Source: Methylobacterium sp. NMS14P (GTDB lineage Bacteria > Pseudomonadota > Alphaproteobacteria > Rhizobiales > Beijerinckiaceae). From it: a DNA stretch of 64,000 nt. Of the stretch, positions 42,763-50,754 are shown in pieces; position 1 is the first letter of the stretch; every line of letters begins with the position of its first letter. Where the stretch lies: the NCBI RefSeq assembly GCF_028583545.1, contig NZ_CP087106.1, positions 3,642,501 through 3,706,500 of the forward strand, given 5' to 3'. A program made the position numbers and the translations under genes. Below the pieces are notes generated by a model, which saw only the letters and a list, made by a program, of their open reading frames with translations, was not told the DNA's origin and did no database searches.

Positions 42763-44400
42763 TCACTGCGGACCGCGGAACCGCACCGTCTCGAACAGGT
42801 GGCGGCCGAGGGGATCCATCGTCAGGCCGAGCACGTCGCTGCGGAGCGCGAGATGCACCTTGGTGTGGGCCAGGGGCACCCAGGGCATCGCGCGCCGGAC
42901 GATGGCCTGAGCCTGCCGGTACAGCGCCTGCCGCGCCTCCCGGTCGCCGGTGCGGCGGGCGGCCTCGACCAGCCGATCGTAGGCCGGGTCGCACCAGCGG
43001 GCGAGGTTGGCGCCGCCGGCCTGGGCGGCCTTGCAGCCGAGCAGGACGCTCAGGAAGTTGTCCGGGTCGCCGTTGTCGCTCGTCCAGCCGTAGAGCATCA
43101 GCGCGGGCTCTCCGCCGTACAGGGCGGCGCGGTACGCGTTCCAGGGACGCGTGACCGGGCGCGCGCGGATGCCGACCTGCGCGAGGTCGGCCTGGATCAT
43201 GTCGGCGACGCGCCGGCCGTTCGGGTTGTAGGGCCGGCTGACCGGCGGATACCACAGCTCGACATCGAAGCCCTCGGCGAGCCCGGCTTCCGCCAGCAGG
43301 CGCAGCGCCTCGCCGCGGTCGAAGGGGGTGTCCGGCAGGTCCGCGTCGTGGGCCCAGATCCCGGGCGGCAGCGGTCCCTGCGCCAGGATCCCGGCATCGC
43401 CGTAGACGCCCGCCACGATCGCCCGCCGGTCGATGGCGAGGTTGACCGCGCGCCGCACCCGGGCGTCGCCGAAGGGCGCGCGGGTCGTGTTGAGGGCGAG
43501 GTAGGCGACGTTCAGCTCGGCGAGCGCCAGCAGCGTGAGGCCGGGCTCGGCGCGGATCGCGTCGAGGTCCCCGGTCGCCGGGAACGCCATGGCGTGGCAC
43601 TCCCCGGCCCGCAGCTTCGTCAGACGGACCGCCGCGTTCGGCGTGATCGCGAAGACGAGGCCGTCGGGGCGCTCGCCCGGTTCGCCGTCCTCCGCGGCGC
43701 GGCGCCAGTAATCCGGGAAGGCGCGGAAGCGCAGGACCTGATCCGGCCGGTAACCCTCGAACACGTACGGGCCGGTCCCGATCGGAGCGCGCGCGAGGTC
43801 GTCCGACGCGTTGCCGGCCGCGAGGGCCGCCGCGTACTCGGCCGACAGGATCGCGCCGAAGGCCTGGGCGATGTTGGCGAGGAAGGTGGTGTCGGCCTCG
43901 CGCAGCCGGAAGCGGACGTGGCGCGGGTCCGGTGCGTCGACGGCCTCGATCAGGTCGGCGAGGCCGAGGTCGTGGAAGTAGGTGAAGCCCGGAGCGGCGC
44001 CGTCGGGCCCGGCGCGCCGCTGCCGGGCGAAGGAGAACACCACGTCGTCGGCGTTCAGGGCGCGGGTCGGGGTGAAGCGCGCGTTGGCGTGGAAGCGGAC
44101 ACCGTCGCGCAGGGCGAAGACGTAGGTCCGCCCGTCCTCCGAGACCGTCCAGGATTCGGCGAGCGCCGGGCGGATCGTCGTGGTGCCGGGCGCGAACTCG
44201 ACCAGCGTGTTGTAGACCTGCCAGGCCGCGTTCATCGTGGTGGTGGTCGTGGCGCGGGCGGGATCGAAGCTCTCCGGGCTGCCCTCCGAGCAGAACACGA
44301 AGGTGCGCGCCGCCGCCGGACTGTGAGCGAGGAGCAGGCCGGAGATGAAGCCGGCCGTCAGGGCGAGGAGCCCGGCCCGGTATGCCGCCGCCGGCCTCAC
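42763..44400 (-). CDS. DppA/OppA-like periplasmic solute-binding protein coupled to a kinase
   Basis: The 545 residues have a signal peptide (AGLLALTAGFISGLLLAHSPA) and the SBP_bac_5 pattern of dipeptide-binding proteins: FVFCSEGSPESFDPARATTT, ALAESWTVSEDGRTYVFALR, DGVRFHA, LNADDVVFSFARQ, GTGPYVFEGYRPDQVLRF and VRRAVNLAIDRRAIV. DppB, C, D and F are absent. The start overlaps the end of the kinase gene by 4 bp. The same gene arrangement recurs on the other strand with a binding protein of a different family. Confidence 0.9.
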   Translation of the reverse strand: MRPAAAYRAGLLALTAGFISGLLLAHSPAAARTFVFCSEGSPESFDPARATTTTTMNAAWQVYNTLVEFAPGTTTIRPALAESWTVSEDGRTYVFALRDGVRFHANARFTPTRALNADDVVFSFARQRRAGPDGAAPGFTYFHDLGLADLIEAVDAPDPRHVRFRLREADTTFLANIAQAFGAILSAEYAAALAAGNASDDLARAPIGTGPYVFEGYRPDQVLRFRAFPDYWRRAAEDGEPGERPDGLVFAITPNAAVRLTKLRAGECHAMAFPATGDLDAIRAEPGLTLLALAELNVAYLALNTTRAPFGDARVRRAVNLAIDRRAIVAGVYGDAGILAQGPLPPGIWAHDADLPDTPFDRGEALRLLAEAGLAEGFDVELWYPPVSRPYNPNGRRVADMIQADLAQVGIRARPVTRPWNAYRAALYGGEPALMLYGWTSDNGDPDNFLSVLLGCKAAQAGGANLARWCDPAYDRLVEAARRTGDREARQALYRQAQAIVRRAMPWVPLAHTKVHLALRSDVLGLTMDPLGRHLFETVRFRGPQ

Positions 44401-46748
44401 GGCGCCCGGATCGCGCCGGTCCGCGGCCGCGCGGCCGCTCCCGCACCCTCCGCGGGAAAATCGACCTGCACCACGGTCCCCTGACCGCGCTCGCTGCTGA
44501 CCGCGATGCGGCCGCCGAGCTTGGCGGTCACCAGATTGTGGACGATGTGCATGCCCAGCCCCGTGCTGCCGGCGCTCCGGGCCGTCGTGAAGAACGGGTC
44601 GAAGATGCGGTCGAGGTGCTCCGGCGGGATGCCCTCACCCGTGTCGCGGACCTCCATCCGCACGAGGCCCCCCTCCCGTTCCGACACGTCCACGATGATC
44701 CGTCCCGGCTCGCCCGCCCGGAACCCGTGCACGACCGCGTTGGCGATGAGGTTGGTCACGATCTGCGCCAGCACCCCGGGGTTGGTGTCGATGACGAGGT
44801 CCGCCGGGCAGGCGCGCTCCACGACGTGGCCGCCCTTGCGCAGCATCGGCCGCAGGCTCGTCAGCAGGTCGTCGAGCCAAGTCGCCAGCGCGACGCTGCG
44901 GCTCTCGTCGCTGACGCGGTCCACCGCGACCTGCTTGAAGCCCTGGACGAGGTCGGCGGCCCGGGTGAGGTTGGTGCAGAGCAGGGTGGCGCCCTCCTCG
45001 ACCCGGTCGACGAAATGATTCAGCCGGGAGCGCGATAGCGTGCCGGCCGACAGGCCTGTCCGGAAGGTCCGCGCCTCGTCGCTCATCAGCGTCCCGGTGG
45101 TGAGCGCGATGCCCAGCGGCGTGTTGATCTCGTGGGCGACCCCGGCCACGAGCTGCCCGAGGGAGGCGAGCTTCTCGGCCCGGACAAGGTTGTCCTGGGT
45201 CCGGCGGAGCTCGACCAGGGCGACGTCCGTCTGATCCTTCGCCCGGCGCAGCGCGCCTTCCCGCCGGGTGATCTCGGAGACGAAGACCGCGGTGGCGCGG
45301 GCGATGTCGCCGAGCTCGTCTCGGCGCGCCGTGCCCCGCACGGCCGCGCCCGCCGGGTTCCCGGTCAGCATGACCATGTCGCCCTGGAGGGCGCGCAGCG
45401 GCACCAGGATCGAGCGGGCGACGAAGATCACCACCAGCGCGCCGAACAGCAAGAGGCCGGCCGCGCCGGCGAGCAGGATCCGCTGGATGAAGATGCCGAA
45501 CCGGTCGGCGTCCTCCACGAAGGCGTCGTTGAGCGCCTTGGCGCTGTCGATCATCGTCGCGGCGAGCCCATCCATCGCGACGATCATGGCGTTCTGCTGC
45601 CGCAGGCCCCCGATGGTGGTCGTGAGGCGCGCGCGCCAGCCGTCGAGCGCCTGGACCATCTCGGCCTGGATCAGCGGCGAGATCGGCAGCGAGGCGGCGC
45701 TCCGCGCGAGGCGCTCGCCCTCGTCGCGCATCCGCTCGGCGAGGGCGGCGTCCCGGTGCAGGAGGGCGCCGGACGTGCGCGGCCCCAGCTTGAGGGTGCC
45801 GATCGCGACGTTCTGGGTGGCCTGCTCGATCTCGTTGGCCTCCACGGAATAGGCCAGCAGCTGCGCCACCTCGTCGTGCAGACTCTCCTGGCCGGACGTC
45901 TCGATCTTCAAGGTGCGCTCGATCCAGCCGTCGAGCTTCGCGCGGAGATCCGGGTTCTGCCCCGCCGCCTCGACGGTGAGCGCGTCGAGGGAATCCGCGT
46001 CGGCATCCCGGCCGTCGGCCCGCAGAGCCGTCGCGAGGTCGCGGCTGGCAGCGCGGAAAAGGCTCTGCGCGCGCGGGCCGTCGCTCTCCGCGCTCACCCC
46101 TCCGGCGAGGCCGGACGCGGTAGCGTCGCTCCGGGCGGCGGTCTGGGCGGCGGCCTGGGCGGCGGTCTGGGCGGCGACCACGGCGCCCTCCGCGCTCCGG
46201 GCTCTCAGCGTGTTGAGGCGGGCGACGAGGCCCCGGGCGACCCGCAGCGCCTCGACCTTCTCGGCCATCGAGCGCGCGAGGTCGGCGTTCGAGGCCTGCT
46301 GCCGCAGGCGCGCCCGGTCGGTGAGGTCGATCAGGGTGTCGGCCCGCTGCGTCATCTCGCGGATCAGGCCGTCATTCTCCCGGGTCCGCCGGACGAAGGC
46401 GTCCATCTCGCCCCGGTAGCGGGCCAGGGCCCGCTCCACCGAGGCGATCCGCGCGCGCTGCTCGTCGATGCGGGCGAAGCCGGCGAGCCGGCCGAGACCG
46501 GCCTCGGCCCGCGCCGTCAGGCCGGCGAAGCGCTCGGCATAGCCCGACCGGTCCTGCGCGTCGGCGGCGGCGTACTGGTCGCGGACCAGGCGGGCAGTGG
46601 CGATGTCGTGGTAGACGTCGGCGACCAGGACCGCGCCGCGCCGGGCGCGCTCCTCCTGCGCCAGGAGGAGCCAGCCGGCCATGGCGATCGCGCCGGCGGC
46701 GAGGATCGGCACGCCACCGACCAGAGCGATCTTGGGTCCAACCCGCAT
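44397..46748 (-). CDS. Membrane histidine kinase with long helical periplasmic sensor, paired with DppA-like binding protein
   Basis: The 783 residues have TM1 at about 6-28 (IALVGGVPILAAGAIAMAGW) and TM2 near 420-445 (ILLAGAAGLLLFGALVVIFV). A long helical periplasmic part includes an alanine/glutamine tract from a 12-bp tandem repeat. HAMP, HisKA with H539 (GQLVAGVAHEINTPLGIAL) and ATPase (DTGEGIPPEHLDRIFDPFFT, STGLGMHIVHNL) follow. Catalytic halves match the 38910-41255 kinase closely (LSRSRL..., DPFFTTAR), the sensors only in pattern. A much longer open frame extends upstream through the REP-like repeat, but MRVGPKIAL at 46748 is the natural start, next to TM1. Confidence 0.88.
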   Translation of the reverse strand: MRVGPKIALVGGVPILAAGAIAMAGWLLLAQEERARRGAVLVADVYHDIATARLVRDQYAAADAQDRSGYAERFAGLTARAEAGLGRLAGFARIDEQRARIASVERALARYRGEMDAFVRRTRENDGLIREMTQRADTLIDLTDRARLRQQASNADLARSMAEKVEALRVARGLVARLNTLRARSAEGAVVAAQTAAQAAAQTAARSDATASGLAGGVSAESDGPRAQSLFRAASRDLATALRADGRDADADSLDALTVEAAGQNPDLRAKLDGWIERTLKIETSGQESLHDEVAQLLAYSVEANEIEQATQNVAIGTLKLGPRTSGALLHRDAALAERMRDEGERLARSAASLPISPLIQAEMVQALDGWRARLTTTIGGLRQQNAMIVAMDGLAATMIDSAKALNDAFVEDADRFGIFIQRILLAGAAGLLLFGALVVIFVARSILVPLRALQGDMVMLTGNPAGAAVRGTARRDELGDIARATAVFVSEITRREGALRRAKDQTDVALVELRRTQDNLVRAEKLASLGQLVAGVAHEINTPLGIALTTGTLMSDEARTFRTGLSAGTLSRSRLNHFVDRVEEGATLLCTNLTRAADLVQGFKQVAVDRVSDESRSVALATWLDDLLTSLRPMLRKGGHVVERACPADLVIDTNPGVLAQIVTNLIANAVVHGFRAGEPGRIIVDVSEREGGLVRMEVRDTGEGIPPEHLDRIFDPFFTTARSAGSTGLGMHIVHNLVTAKLGGRIAVSSERGQGTVVQVDFPAEGAGAAARPRTGAIRAP
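46134..46176 (-). repeat. 12-bp in-frame tandem repeat inside the kinase gene
   Basis: GGCGGCGGTCTG is repeated 3.6 times (46134-46145, 46146-46157 with one change, 46158-46169, then a partial unit). On the coding strand it encodes an AAQ(T/A) repeat in the periplasmic helix region. Changes in copy number would keep the frame and lengthen the helix by four residues, about one turn. Confidence 0.8.
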
Positions 46749-47010
46749 CCGCGTCCCGACATAGGGGTCCGGCAGCAACTTAAAGCCGTGCCGGAGCGCG
46801 GTGCAATCGGGCGGCGTCCCGGCGAGGCCTGGCGCCCCGGCGACCAGGTCGCCCGGTTTCCGCTCGCAGCCTTCGGTCGATGCCGCCCCCTCCGTCATCA
46901 CGGGCGCAGCGAAGTGACCCAGGTCTGCGCGCGACCGGCCGGTGCGGCGCCGCTGGATCGCCGCGCTGCGCTCGCACAGACGGCGTCGCGGCCACCCACC
47001 ACGCGCGGTC
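46749..47010. other. Upstream region of the kinase/DppA pair
   Basis: No gene supported. The open frames here are continuations of, or antisense to, the repeat. It contains the second REP-like palindrome (46893-46983) and must hold the promoter of the minus-strand kinase operon within 46749-46892, but I see no clear motif. Confidence 0.55.
46893..46983. repeat. REP-like imperfect palindrome, copy 2
   Basis: Left arm 46893-46923 (CGTCATCACGGGCGCAGCGA through CCCAGG) and right arm 46951-46983 (CGCTGGATCGCCGCGCTGCG through GACGG) match copy 1 at 42662-42755. The spacer again has TGCGCGCGACCGG and GGCGCCG in the same order, so the two copies are direct repeats. It lies 145 bp upstream of the kinase start. 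Confidence 0.78.
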
Positions 47011-47244
47011 TCAGCGGGGCCGGGATCCGGCCGGTCGCGGGTGGGGACCGGCCAAAACCGCATCCCGCGGGTCACGCGCGCCATCGCGCGGCGTGGGCCT
47101 GCCGTGCGGCGTGGGCCCGCCGAACCGCTCAGCGCAGGTCGGCAGACGCCGCGGCGCGGGATCTCCGCCGTGCAGCATGCGGCGCAGCCGGAGAAGCAGG
47201 TCGGGATCTTCGTCGGCAGCGGGATCGTCGCTGAAGTGCGGCAT
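47011..47244 (-). CDS. Possible 77-residue hypothetical protein
   Basis: The frame starts 15 bp after the small secreted-protein gene and opens with MPHFSDDPAADEDPDLLLRL followed by RRMLHGG. The first 40 residues look protein-like (acidic then amphipathic); the remainder is proline/arginine-rich and may be noise. Only a weak GGGCGG ribosome site precedes the ATG. I recognise no family. Confidence 0.3.
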   Translation of the reverse strand: MPHFSDDPAADEDPDLLLRLRRMLHGGDPAPRRLPTCAERFGGPTPHGRPTPRDGARDPRDAVLAGPHPRPAGSRPR

Positions 47245-47259
47245 GGCAGAGTCCGCCCT

Positions 47260-47538
47260 TCACCGCGTGCCGGGCGCGGCATCGACCGCGATGAGCCGGA
47301 CGCGCCGGGCGGCCGGGCCCCCGGCCGTGCCGCTACCCGCGCAGGCGCCCGGCGGGTACGGCCAGGCCGCGCCGGCACAGGGAGCGCCGTCACGGGCCGC
47401 GGCGGCCGGGACGACGCCCCGGGCCTCCGCGGGCACGGCTCCGGGCGCGGTTCCGGGCACCGGGGTCCAGCCGACGAAGGCCAGGATGCAGAGCGTGCCG
47501 ACCGCCGCGGCCGACGAGGTACCGATCACGTGTCGCAT
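47260..47538 (-). CDS. Small exported protein of unknown function
   Basis: The 92-residue product starts at 47538 behind GGAGGACGGGCC, a strong ribosome site; an earlier in-frame ATG lacks one. A hydrophobic leader (SSAAAVGTLCILAFVGWTPV) precedes a proline/alanine linker, and the C-terminal part has two cysteines in PCAGAAWPYPPGACAG and ends in RVRLIAVD. I associate the CxGxAWPY...C...RVRxIxxD arrangement with small secreted proteins common in Methylobacterium and Bradyrhizobium, function unknown. Confidence 0.6.
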   Translation of the reverse strand: MRHVIGTSSAAAVGTLCILAFVGWTPVPGTAPGAVPAEARGVVPAAAARDGAPCAGAAWPYPPGACAGSGTAGGPAARRVRLIAVDAAPGTR

Positions 47539-47679
47539 GGCCCGTCCTCCGGGCACCCACGGCCCTCGGTCCTGCCACGCTGATAGGGATGCTCCGTACC
47601 GTCGATATTGCTTCCAGCTCGATCCGAGGGCCGAATTGTTGCGTTCGCCCGTCCGGACGCAACATTGAGCCGCAGCGCA

Positions 47680-48462
47680 TCAGTCGCCCTCGGGGCGGAA
47701 TATGTATCCGAGCCCCCGCACGGTGCGGATGTAGCGCGGATTGCCGGGATCCGGCTCGACCTTCTTGCGGATGCGGTTGATCCGCACGTCGATGGCGCGG
47801 TCGAACGCGTCCGGGTCGCGGGCATCCGCGAGGTCGAGCAGGCGCTCGCGGGAGAGCGCGCGCCGCGGGTTGTCGGCGAACGCCTTCAGCAGATCGAATT
47901 CCGAGCGGGTGAGCGCCTGCTCCAGACCGGCATCGTCGCTCAGGCGCAGCGCGTCGAGTTCCAGCCACTTGGTGCCGAACCGGATCCGGCGTCCGCCCGC
48001 CGGCACCGGGGCCGGAGCCGCTGCGGCGCTCGGCATCTGCACGCGGCGCAGGACCGACCGCACGCGGGCGACCAGTTCCCGCAACTCGCACGGTTTGGGC
48101 AAGTAATCGTCGGCCCCGAGCTCCAGCCCGACCACGCGGTCGATCGCGCTCGCCGTGGCGGTGAGCATGATGATCGGGATCGCGGTCCGGGCCTTGAGGT
48201 CGCGCACGATGGAGAGCCCGTCCTCCTCGGGCATGTTCAGGTCGAGCACGATCAGGTCCGGGCTGCGACGGGCGAGGTGCTCGCGCAGGGCGCGCCCGCC
48301 GTCGCACAGGATCACCGAGAACCCGTGGAGCTTCAGGTAATCCCCGACCATCTCGCGGGTCGCCGCCTCGTCGTCGACCACGGCGATCGACGGGATCGCC
48401 GCGCCGCCGCGGGCGGTGCCGGGGGCCGGGCTGTCTGGAATGATCATCGCAGCGGTGCGCAC
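47680..48462 (-). CDS. OmpR-family response regulator
   Basis: The 260 residues have a receiver (SIAVVDDEAATREMVGDYLK, phosphoacceptor D74 in LIVLDLNMPEEDGLSIV, lysine in DDYLPKPCELRELVARV), an alanine/proline linker at about 147-160, and a winged helix (LTRSEFDLLKAFADNPRRAL, RVNRIRKK-type helix, YIRTVRGLGYIFRPEGD). No kinase gene directly follows it. The nearest orphan kinases are the two paralogues at 38910-46748 and the REC-kinase divergently encoded at 48582. The start may be the internal ATG at 48447. Confidence 0.92.
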   Translation of the reverse strand: MRTAAMIIPDSPAPGTARGGAAIPSIAVVDDEAATREMVGDYLKLHGFSVILCDGGRALREHLARRSPDLIVLDLNMPEEDGLSIVRDLKARTAIPIIMLTATASAIDRVVGLELGADDYLPKPCELRELVARVRSVLRRVQMPSAAAAPAPVPAGGRRIRFGTKWLELDALRLSDDAGLEQALTRSEFDLLKAFADNPRRALSRERLLDLADARDPDAFDRAIDVRINRIRKKVEPDPGNPRYIRTVRGLGYIFRPEGD

Positions 48463-48504
48463 TTTCCGGGTTCGCTTTAGAACGAATTCAGGAATCGTAT
48501 CGGC

Positions 48505-48518
48505 TCACGTTAGCGTGA
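48505..48518. promoter_or_regulatory. Inverted repeat in the divergent promoter of the regulator and REC-kinase genes
   Basis: TCACG-TTAG-CGTGA is a perfect 5-bp-arm inverted repeat lying centrally in the 119-bp gap between two divergent signalling genes, in a locally AT-richer stretch (AAGTTTTCAACACGATTTC follows). It is a plausible shared operator. Confidence 0.3.
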
Positions 48519-48581
48519 CAAGTTTTCAACACGATTTCTAGCGTAGTCGTCCGGTTACGAGCAGCATTTCGGGTCACAGCC

Positions 48582-50336
48582 ATGGACGATGATACCCTCA
48601 CGTTGATCCCCGACGACCTCGATGAGGCGCAGCCGACCGCGGGCGCCTGGGTGATCGCCGTGATCGACGACGATCCGGCGGTCCACGACGGCACGCGCTA
48701 CGCGCTGGCGAGCTACACCCTCGACGGACGCGGCCTGGAGATCCTCACCGCCCGTTCGGCCGCGGAGGCGCGGGTGCTGCTCGCCGAGCGCCGCGACGTG
48801 GCGGTGGTGCTGCTCGACGTGGTGATGGAGACCGACAACGCCGGGCTGGAGCTGGTGGACTACATCCGGCGCGAACTCCGGCAGGAGACCGTGCGCATCA
48901 TCCTGCGGACCGGCCAGCCCGGGCAGGCTCCCGAGCGGCGGATCATCGTCGATTACGACATCAATGACTACAAGGCGAAGACCGAGCTGACAGCCGACAA
49001 GCTGTTCACCAGCCTCACCGCGGCCCTGCGCGCCCATCAGCAGCTCAAGCGCCTCGACGAGACCCGGCGCGGGCTCGAGATCATCATCGACGCCGCGCCG
49101 ATGCTCCTCGATCACAAGTCGATGCAGCGCCTGGCCGAGGGCGTCCTCACTCAGGTCGCCTCGCTCCTGAACGTCGCCTGCGCGGGCATCCTGGTCCTGC
49201 GCGAGACCGCCGCCCCGCAGGAGCGCTTCTGCGTCCTGGCCGGGTCTGGCTGCTACGGCCACTACGCCGGGCGCGAGCCGGCCTGGCCGCTTGAGGAGCG
49301 GGTGCACCCCCTCGTCGAGCGGGCCTTCGCCGAGCGCCGCCACAGCTTCGGCGAGCACTGGTCGACCCTGTATCTGCACACGGCGAGCGGCAGCGAGATC
49401 GTCGCGCTGATCGAGGCCGACCGCCAGCTCTCCGAGACCGACCGCTCGCTCATCGCGCTGTTCACGAGCCGGCTGTCGATCGCGTTCGACAACGTCATCC
49501 TCTACGAGCGTCTGCAGCAGACCAACGCCGACCTGGAGCGGCGGGTGGTCGAGCGGACCGCCGAGCTGATCCGGGCGAACCGCCGGCTGGACCTGCAGCG
49601 CTCGGACCTGCGCCGCGCCAACAGCCTCAAGACCGAGATCCTCGGCACCATCGCGCACGATCTCAAGAACCCACTGGCGGTGATCCTCGGCCGCGCCGAG
49701 ATGCTGTCCGACCTGATCGACATGCAGGGAGACCGGGAGCAGATGCGGGCGCAGGTGCAGCACGTGCGCACCAGCGCCAAGGGGCTGACGACCATGATCG
49801 ACAGCCTCATGGCGGACGCGATGAACGACGCCCTCGACATCAGCCTGCGCCGGGAACCGGTGGACCTCGCGGGCCTCGCCCGGGAGGTCTGCGAGGCGGA
49901 CCGGCCGCTGGCCGACGCCAAGGGCCAGACCCTCGTCTGCGAGGGCCCCGACGAGCTGTTCCTCTGCGGCGACGCCGAGCGCCTGCGCGAGGCCCTCGAC
50001 AACCTCGTGTCCAACGCCATCAAGTACAGCCCGACGGGCGGGGCGATCACGGTGCGGGTGAGTCGCGAGCCGGGCCCGCGGGGTGCGCAGCTGGTCTGCG
50101 CGGTCGCCGACCACGGGCCCGGCCTGTCGCCGGAGGATTCTGCCCGCGTGTTCGGGCGGTTCCAGCGCCTGTCGGCCAAGCCCACCGGCGGCGAGAACTC
50201 GACCGGTCTCGGGCTGTCGATCGTCCGTCGGATCGCCGAGCTCCACGGCGGCCGCGCCACGGCCGAGAGCGCCGGGCCGGGCCTGGGCGCGGTCTTCGCG
50301 ATCCGCTTCCCGGAAGAGTCCGTCGGCCTGTTCTGA
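48582..50336 (+). CDS. Cytoplasmic REC-DUF3369-histidine kinase
   Basis: The 584 residues have no membrane segment. A receiver occupies about 22-150 (VIAVIDDDPAVHDGTRYAL, phosphoacceptor D79 in VVLLDVVMET). A GAF-like DUF3369 follows, about 155-310 (RGLEIIIDAAPMLLDHKSMQ, LTQVASLLNVACAGILVLRE), then a coiled coil, HisKA with H359 (TIAHDLKNPLAVILGRAEM) and an ATPase (DNLVSNAIKYSPTGGAI, NSTGLGLSIVRRIAELHGG). A kinase with an N-terminal receiver can take phosphate from an upstream kinase and act as a relay. It is divergent from the OmpR regulator. Confidence 0.92.
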   Translation: MDDDTLTLIPDDLDEAQPTAGAWVIAVIDDDPAVHDGTRYALASYTLDGRGLEILTARSAAEARVLLAERRDVAVVLLDVVMETDNAGLELVDYIRRELRQETVRIILRTGQPGQAPERRIIVDYDINDYKAKTELTADKLFTSLTAALRAHQQLKRLDETRRGLEIIIDAAPMLLDHKSMQRLAEGVLTQVASLLNVACAGILVLRETAAPQERFCVLAGSGCYGHYAGREPAWPLEERVHPLVERAFAERRHSFGEHWSTLYLHTASGSEIVALIEADRQLSETDRSLIALFTSRLSIAFDNVILYERLQQTNADLERRVVERTAELIRANRRLDLQRSDLRRANSLKTEILGTIAHDLKNPLAVILGRAEMLSDLIDMQGDREQMRAQVQHVRTSAKGLTTMIDSLMADAMNDALDISLRREPVDLAGLAREVCEADRPLADAKGQTLVCEGPDELFLCGDAERLREALDNLVSNAIKYSPTGGAITVRVSREPGPRGAQLVCAVADHGPGLSPEDSARVFGRFQRLSAKPTGGENSTGLGLSIVRRIAELHGGRATAESAGPGLGAVFAIRFPEESVGLF

Positions 50337-50415
50337 GGGGAGGCTCCCGGAGCTCTCCCGGACCGACGCGGGCCTGCCTCAGTCACGAAGGACGGCCTCC
50401 GGACTGACCGTTCCG

Positions 50416-50440
50416 GCGATCCCGCGCGGGCCGGGATCGC
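50416..50440 (+). terminator. Terminator-like hairpin after the REC-kinase gene
   Basis: 9-bp arms GCGATCCCG and CGGGATCGC enclose a 7-base loop, 80 bp downstream of the stop codon at 50336. No U-tract follows. Confidence 0.45.
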
Positions 50441-50561
50441 GGGATCAGTCGATGCCGCCGCGCGGGACGAAATACTTCGCGCAATACTGAGGCAATGGAG
50501 CTTGACCATAACGCCGCTTCAGGGCGGCCGATCGCTGGCCGCGACGACAAGGAGACGGCAG

Positions 50562-50693
50562 ATGGTCACGCGCATGATGACGAACACCGCGTCCGGGTCC
50601 GACCGCATCGTCGCTTGGTCGATGATCGCGGGTCTCGCACTGGCGCTGATCCAGTACGCGCAGGACGTGGCCCTGCCGGCGCATTTCGTCTGA
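50562..50693 (+). CDS. 43-residue single-pass membrane protein
   Basis: ATG 50562 follows AAGGAG by 7 bp, an excellent ribosome site. The product has a polar start (MVTRMMTNTASGSDR) and one membrane helix (IVAWSMIAGLALALIQYA), then a short tail. No family recognised. It stands alone between the REC-kinase gene and the convergent cytochrome gene. Confidence 0.55.
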   Translation: MVTRMMTNTASGSDRIVAWSMIAGLALALIQYAQDVALPAHFV

Positions 50694-50754
50694 CCAGCAG
50701 GAAGACCCGGCTCCGGCCGAGCGCGGAAGGACGAACGAGGCCCCCGGGACCTGC

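Noticed and set aside
46780..46995. 71-codon minus-strand ORF
   Set aside because: It is a translation of the REP-like repeat (VRAQRGDP, LRCARDDG), a common false gene.
45132..47234. 700-codon plus-strand open frame opposite the DppA-linked kinase
   Set aside because: Antisense shadow with no motifs; the minus strand encodes a complete kinase.
46749..47393. Upstream extension of the 44397-46748 kinase frame to 47393
   Set aside because: It reads through the REP-like repeat and into the small-protein region, lacks a ribosome site, and would bury TM1 far from the N-terminus.
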